Virus record (IMG/VR): IMGVR_UViG_3300034082_003540
Location: 1 to 34,637 of that record
Reading direction: 5' to 3' (one strand)
From: a virus
DNA: 34,637 bases
The notes under the pieces are model-generated. The model saw only the letters and a program-made list of their open reading frames with translations. It was not told the origin of the DNA and did not search any database. Positions 32,718 to 34,637 of this stretch are shown piece by piece. The stretch's first letter is position 1; every line of letters begins with the position of its first letter. The position numbers and the translations under genes were made by a program.

Positions 32718-33029
32718 ATGCCAGCACCAAAAGAAACAATTGAAAGAACGTCATTAACCACAAATCTTGAAGCGAGATATACCCAATCGCCCGACCTAGC
32801 CAACGTTGGCGGCGGCAGCGCTAAAGATGCGGGTAGTCCAAAATTCAAAGCCACCGATTTTGTTGACAACGGTGCCGTGGGGCAAGGCAGAGAATCGGTA
32901 CAGAAAGAATTTACCGTAAACGCTATAAAAGGAACCACCAATTTCACAGAAACCGGTCTTCAATATTCCACAGATGTTTTGAAGGTTAATACCAACTCAT
33001 ACGCTCCCGGCGGTCGTGTCGCTTCGTAA
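32718..33029 (+). CDS. Small hypothetical structural-type protein
   Basis: This 103-residue protein is rich in Thr, Asn and Gly, with no membrane segment (MPAPKETIERTSLTTNLEARY ... VNTNSYAPGGRVAS). It is the one gene here with a clear Shine-Dalgarno sequence: AGGAG about 9 bp before the ATG. That may mark high expression. Together with the TATATTTATA box this suggests an abundant late product, such as a small virion or decoration protein. The family is not recognised. Confidence 0.65.
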   Translation: MPAPKETIERTSLTTNLEARYTQSPDLANVGGGSAKDAGSPKFKATDFVDNGAVGQGRESVQKEFTVNAIKGTTNFTETGLQYSTDVLKVNTNSYAPGGRVAS

Positions 33030-33045
33030 TATATAAAAAGGTTAC

Positions 33046-33537
33046 ATGAAAATACTCGGACTGGACCTGTCGTGTTCGACATGTGGTTATGCTATAACTG
33101 AAAACAAGGTTATATTATTTGCTGGATTTGTAGATATCTCAGACGCGGTTACGTATGATGATAAAGTTGCATTGATTATTGCCGCACTAAAAGACCAAAA
33201 ATTTGATAAAATAATCATCGAAGAAAGTTTATCTGGCTTTTCGTTCGGACGAACTTCACAGCAAGTTTTATTAAAACTAACAAAAAATAAAGCGGTTATT
33301 GCTTATATTCTGGAGAAGTATTATAAAATGAACGTCGCGTCTATAAACGCAATGACTGCAAGAAAGGCGGCGCTGGGGGCCGCTCGCGTTAAAGGGATAA
33401 AACCCAAGGACTATGTCAAAGCCAGAATTGAACAAATGTATGACATGACTCCGTGGTGGATATATAACAGTAAAAAGAATTTAGACAAGAGAAATGCGGA
33501 TATGTATGATGCTATCGTATTGTCGTTGTCGTCATGA
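33046..33537 (+). CDS. RuvC-like Holliday-junction resolvase / RNase H-fold nuclease
   Basis: This 163-residue protein has the RNase H-like core of RuvC-type resolvases. MKILGLDLSCSTCGYAI holds the first catalytic Asp (D7), KIIIEESL the catalytic Glu (E59/E60), and ADMYDAIVLS near the C terminus the closing Asp (D152 and D155). Length matches RuvC (about 170). It would cut branched recombination and replication intermediates, a role filled in T4 by the unrelated gp49. It overlaps the next gene by 4 nt and lies near primase, marking the switch from structural to DNA-metabolism genes. Specificity is not provable from sequence. Confidence 0.85.
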   Translation: MKILGLDLSCSTCGYAITENKVILFAGFVDISDAVTYDDKVALIIAALKDQKFDKIIIEESLSGFSFGRTSQQVLLKLTKNKAVIAYILEKYYKMNVASINAMTARKAALGAARVKGIKPKDYVKARIEQMYDMTPWWIYNSKKNLDKRNADMYDAIVLSLSS

Positions 33538-34190
33538 CCAAGACATCGGCAATAAATGTTGCTAAAAAATTAAAAGCTCTCGCGGAAAAAGCTACTGGAG
33601 CCGAGGCCGACGCGGCAAAAACAAAATTAAGGTCGTATTGTATAAAACATAATATAGATCCAGAAGATTATAGCACGGATTTTTTAGAAGCCGCAATTTC
33701 GTTTAAAAATAATCAAGAAAAAATTCTGTTGAATAATATTATTACCATGATTCTTGAGTCAAACAGAGTTCCGGCTGATACCAAGAATATGAAGGTATAT
33801 TTTAAATGCACTCAAAAGCAACTCAAAAACATAAGAGATGCTTATGAACATTATAAAAAAGTTTACTATGACTACGCCGACGCATTGGCGATTGCACTGA
33901 TAGCGAAGAATAAAATACAAAACAATGCGGCGTCTACGGAACGAGACATGGGATATGAAATGACAGAGGAAGAACGTCAAGAATTTGACAAAATAAAAAA
34001 AGACTTGGAAAAAGAATTTGAAAAAGAAATATCTGAGATGGATAAAGAATCTACCGAGACCGATACCGTGACTCCCGATAAATCTACGATTGACAAAAAC
34101 AAACAGCGTGAGATGATAGAAAAACTACTGTATGTTATGGACGAAACTCCATGGGTTCCATCAAAGAGCAGTGGACTATTTCTTAATTGA
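33534..34190 (+). CDS. DUF2786-like protein between resolvase and primase
   Basis: This is a 218-residue protein. The N terminus (INVAKKLKALAEKATGAEADAAKTKLRSYCIKHNI) resembles DUF2786, a helical domain common in phage and plasmid proteins with unknown role. The C-terminal part is strongly charged and helical (DKIKKDLEKEFEKEISEMDKE), with an acidic Thr-rich linker. It overlaps the resolvase stop by 4 nt (ATGA) and precedes primase by 33 bp, so a replication or recombination accessory role is plausible. There is no catalytic motif. Confidence 0.65.
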   Translation: MTKTSAINVAKKLKALAEKATGAEADAAKTKLRSYCIKHNIDPEDYSTDFLEAAISFKNNQEKILLNNIITMILESNRVPADTKNMKVYFKCTQKQLKNIRDAYEHYKKVYYDYADALAIALIAKNKIQNNAASTERDMGYEMTEEERQEFDKIKKDLEKEFEKEISEMDKESTETDTVTPDKSTIDKNKQREMIEKLLYVMDETPWVPSKSSGLFLN

Positions 34191-34223
34191 CAAGTTCAAT
34201 TTAATCTGCACACTGGCAGGTTA

Positions 34224-34637
34224 ATGGCAACTTTAAAAGTACTAGATCTTATAGGGTTTGTGGACACCACCCTAAAACAATCCGGCAAAAAACGGAAAGA
34301 TAACAACTTACAATACTTTTGCCCATTTTGCAACCATCACAAGAGGAAATTGGAAGTTCGCGTTGAAAGTCCATATCAATGGCACTGCTGGGTATGCAAC
34401 GCCAAAGGCGTTGGTTTATTTTCGCTTTTAAAGAAGATGAAGGCTGGGCAATCTGAGTTCTCAGCGTTGGAGAAAATAGTGGGGCTACCGGAACCAAGAT
34501 TTGTATCAAACGAGAACTTTTCTGATCAGATTGTCATGGAATTGGAACCGGAAGATGTGGTTGAGTCTAAGGAGTCCGAGGTTTCTTTTCCAGGCGAATT
34601 TAAACGACTATTTGACGACGATGGTAGCTATGGTTAT
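34224..34637 (+). CDS. DNA primase, zinc-ribbon N terminus (3' truncated)
   Basis: The first 138 codons are in the window and the frame is open at the right edge. The start ATG at 34224 follows CAGG, a weak Shine-Dalgarno-like match. Two Cys-x2-Cys pairs, FCPFCNHH (about residues 33-40) and HCWVCNAKG (about 56-64), form the zinc ribbon of T4 gp61/T7-type primases, which recognises the priming site. Downstream the chain is acidic (ELEPEDVVESKESE), probably a linker to the TOPRIM catalytic domain outside the window. It makes RNA primers for lagging-strand synthesis. The position after a resolvase supports a replication module. Confidence 0.85.
   Translation, partial: MATLKVLDLIGFVDTTLKQSGKKRKDNNLQYFCPFCNHHKRKLEVRVESPYQWHCWVCNAKGVGLFSLLKKMKAGQSEFSALEKIVGLPEPRFVSNENFSDQIVMELEPEDVVESKESEVSFPGEFKRLFDDDGSYGY

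Overview
The window looks like part of the genome of a large, uncultured tailed phage of the T4 superfamily (contractile-tail myovirus). The evidence is a run of baseplate genes (gp5-like spike, gp25-like and gp6-like wedge proteins), a gp55-like late sigma factor, a RuvC-like resolvase, a T4-style primase, and tight packing with 1-4 nt overlaps. All credible genes are on the + strand and the DNA is AT-rich. Almost none of the starts has a Shine-Dalgarno sequence. That would fit a host that initiates without one, such as Bacteroidota, but this is an inference only.

Layout. (1) 1-2561: two secreted or virion-type proteins with mucin-like Pro/Thr stalks, separated by a small unknown gene. The first is cut by the window edge, and both have out-of-frame Thr-rich 3' tails. 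(2) 2743-9656: a glycan-modification block of three proteins. They are a Skp1-type GlcNAc-transferase homologue, a 1087-residue multidomain protein (two glycosyltransferase modules, a methyltransferase and a third region), and a 778-residue FkbM / HtrL-YibB / GT-A fusion. (3) 9699-10397: an HD phosphohydrolase ending at a strong terminator. (4) 10569-12428: a full-length dnaK with its own sigma70-like promoter and its own terminator. (5) 12597-16139: a membrane/coiled-coil protein, peptide deformylase, two tiny genes and the late sigma factor. (6) 16208-33029: the tail and baseplate structural block, ending with LamG-like, beta-propeller and EF-hand/dockerin-like decorated proteins. (7) 33046-34637: recombination and replication genes (RuvC-like resolvase, DUF2786-like protein, primase cut by the window edge).

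How the genes may work together. Peptide deformylase and DnaK could support host protein processing and folding of a large virion. The gp55-like factor probably switches on the late genes; a TATTTAT box recurs ahead of several structural genes. The most interesting hypothesis is that the glycosyltransferase block, directly downstream of Pro/Thr-rich stalk proteins, glycosylates the phage's own mucin-like segments. PT-rich linkers also occur in two other proteins of the window. Other targets, such as host surface glycans or modified DNA bases, remain possible. No gene-free stretch exceeds 300 bases, and I saw no tRNA, CRISPR array or insertion sequence.
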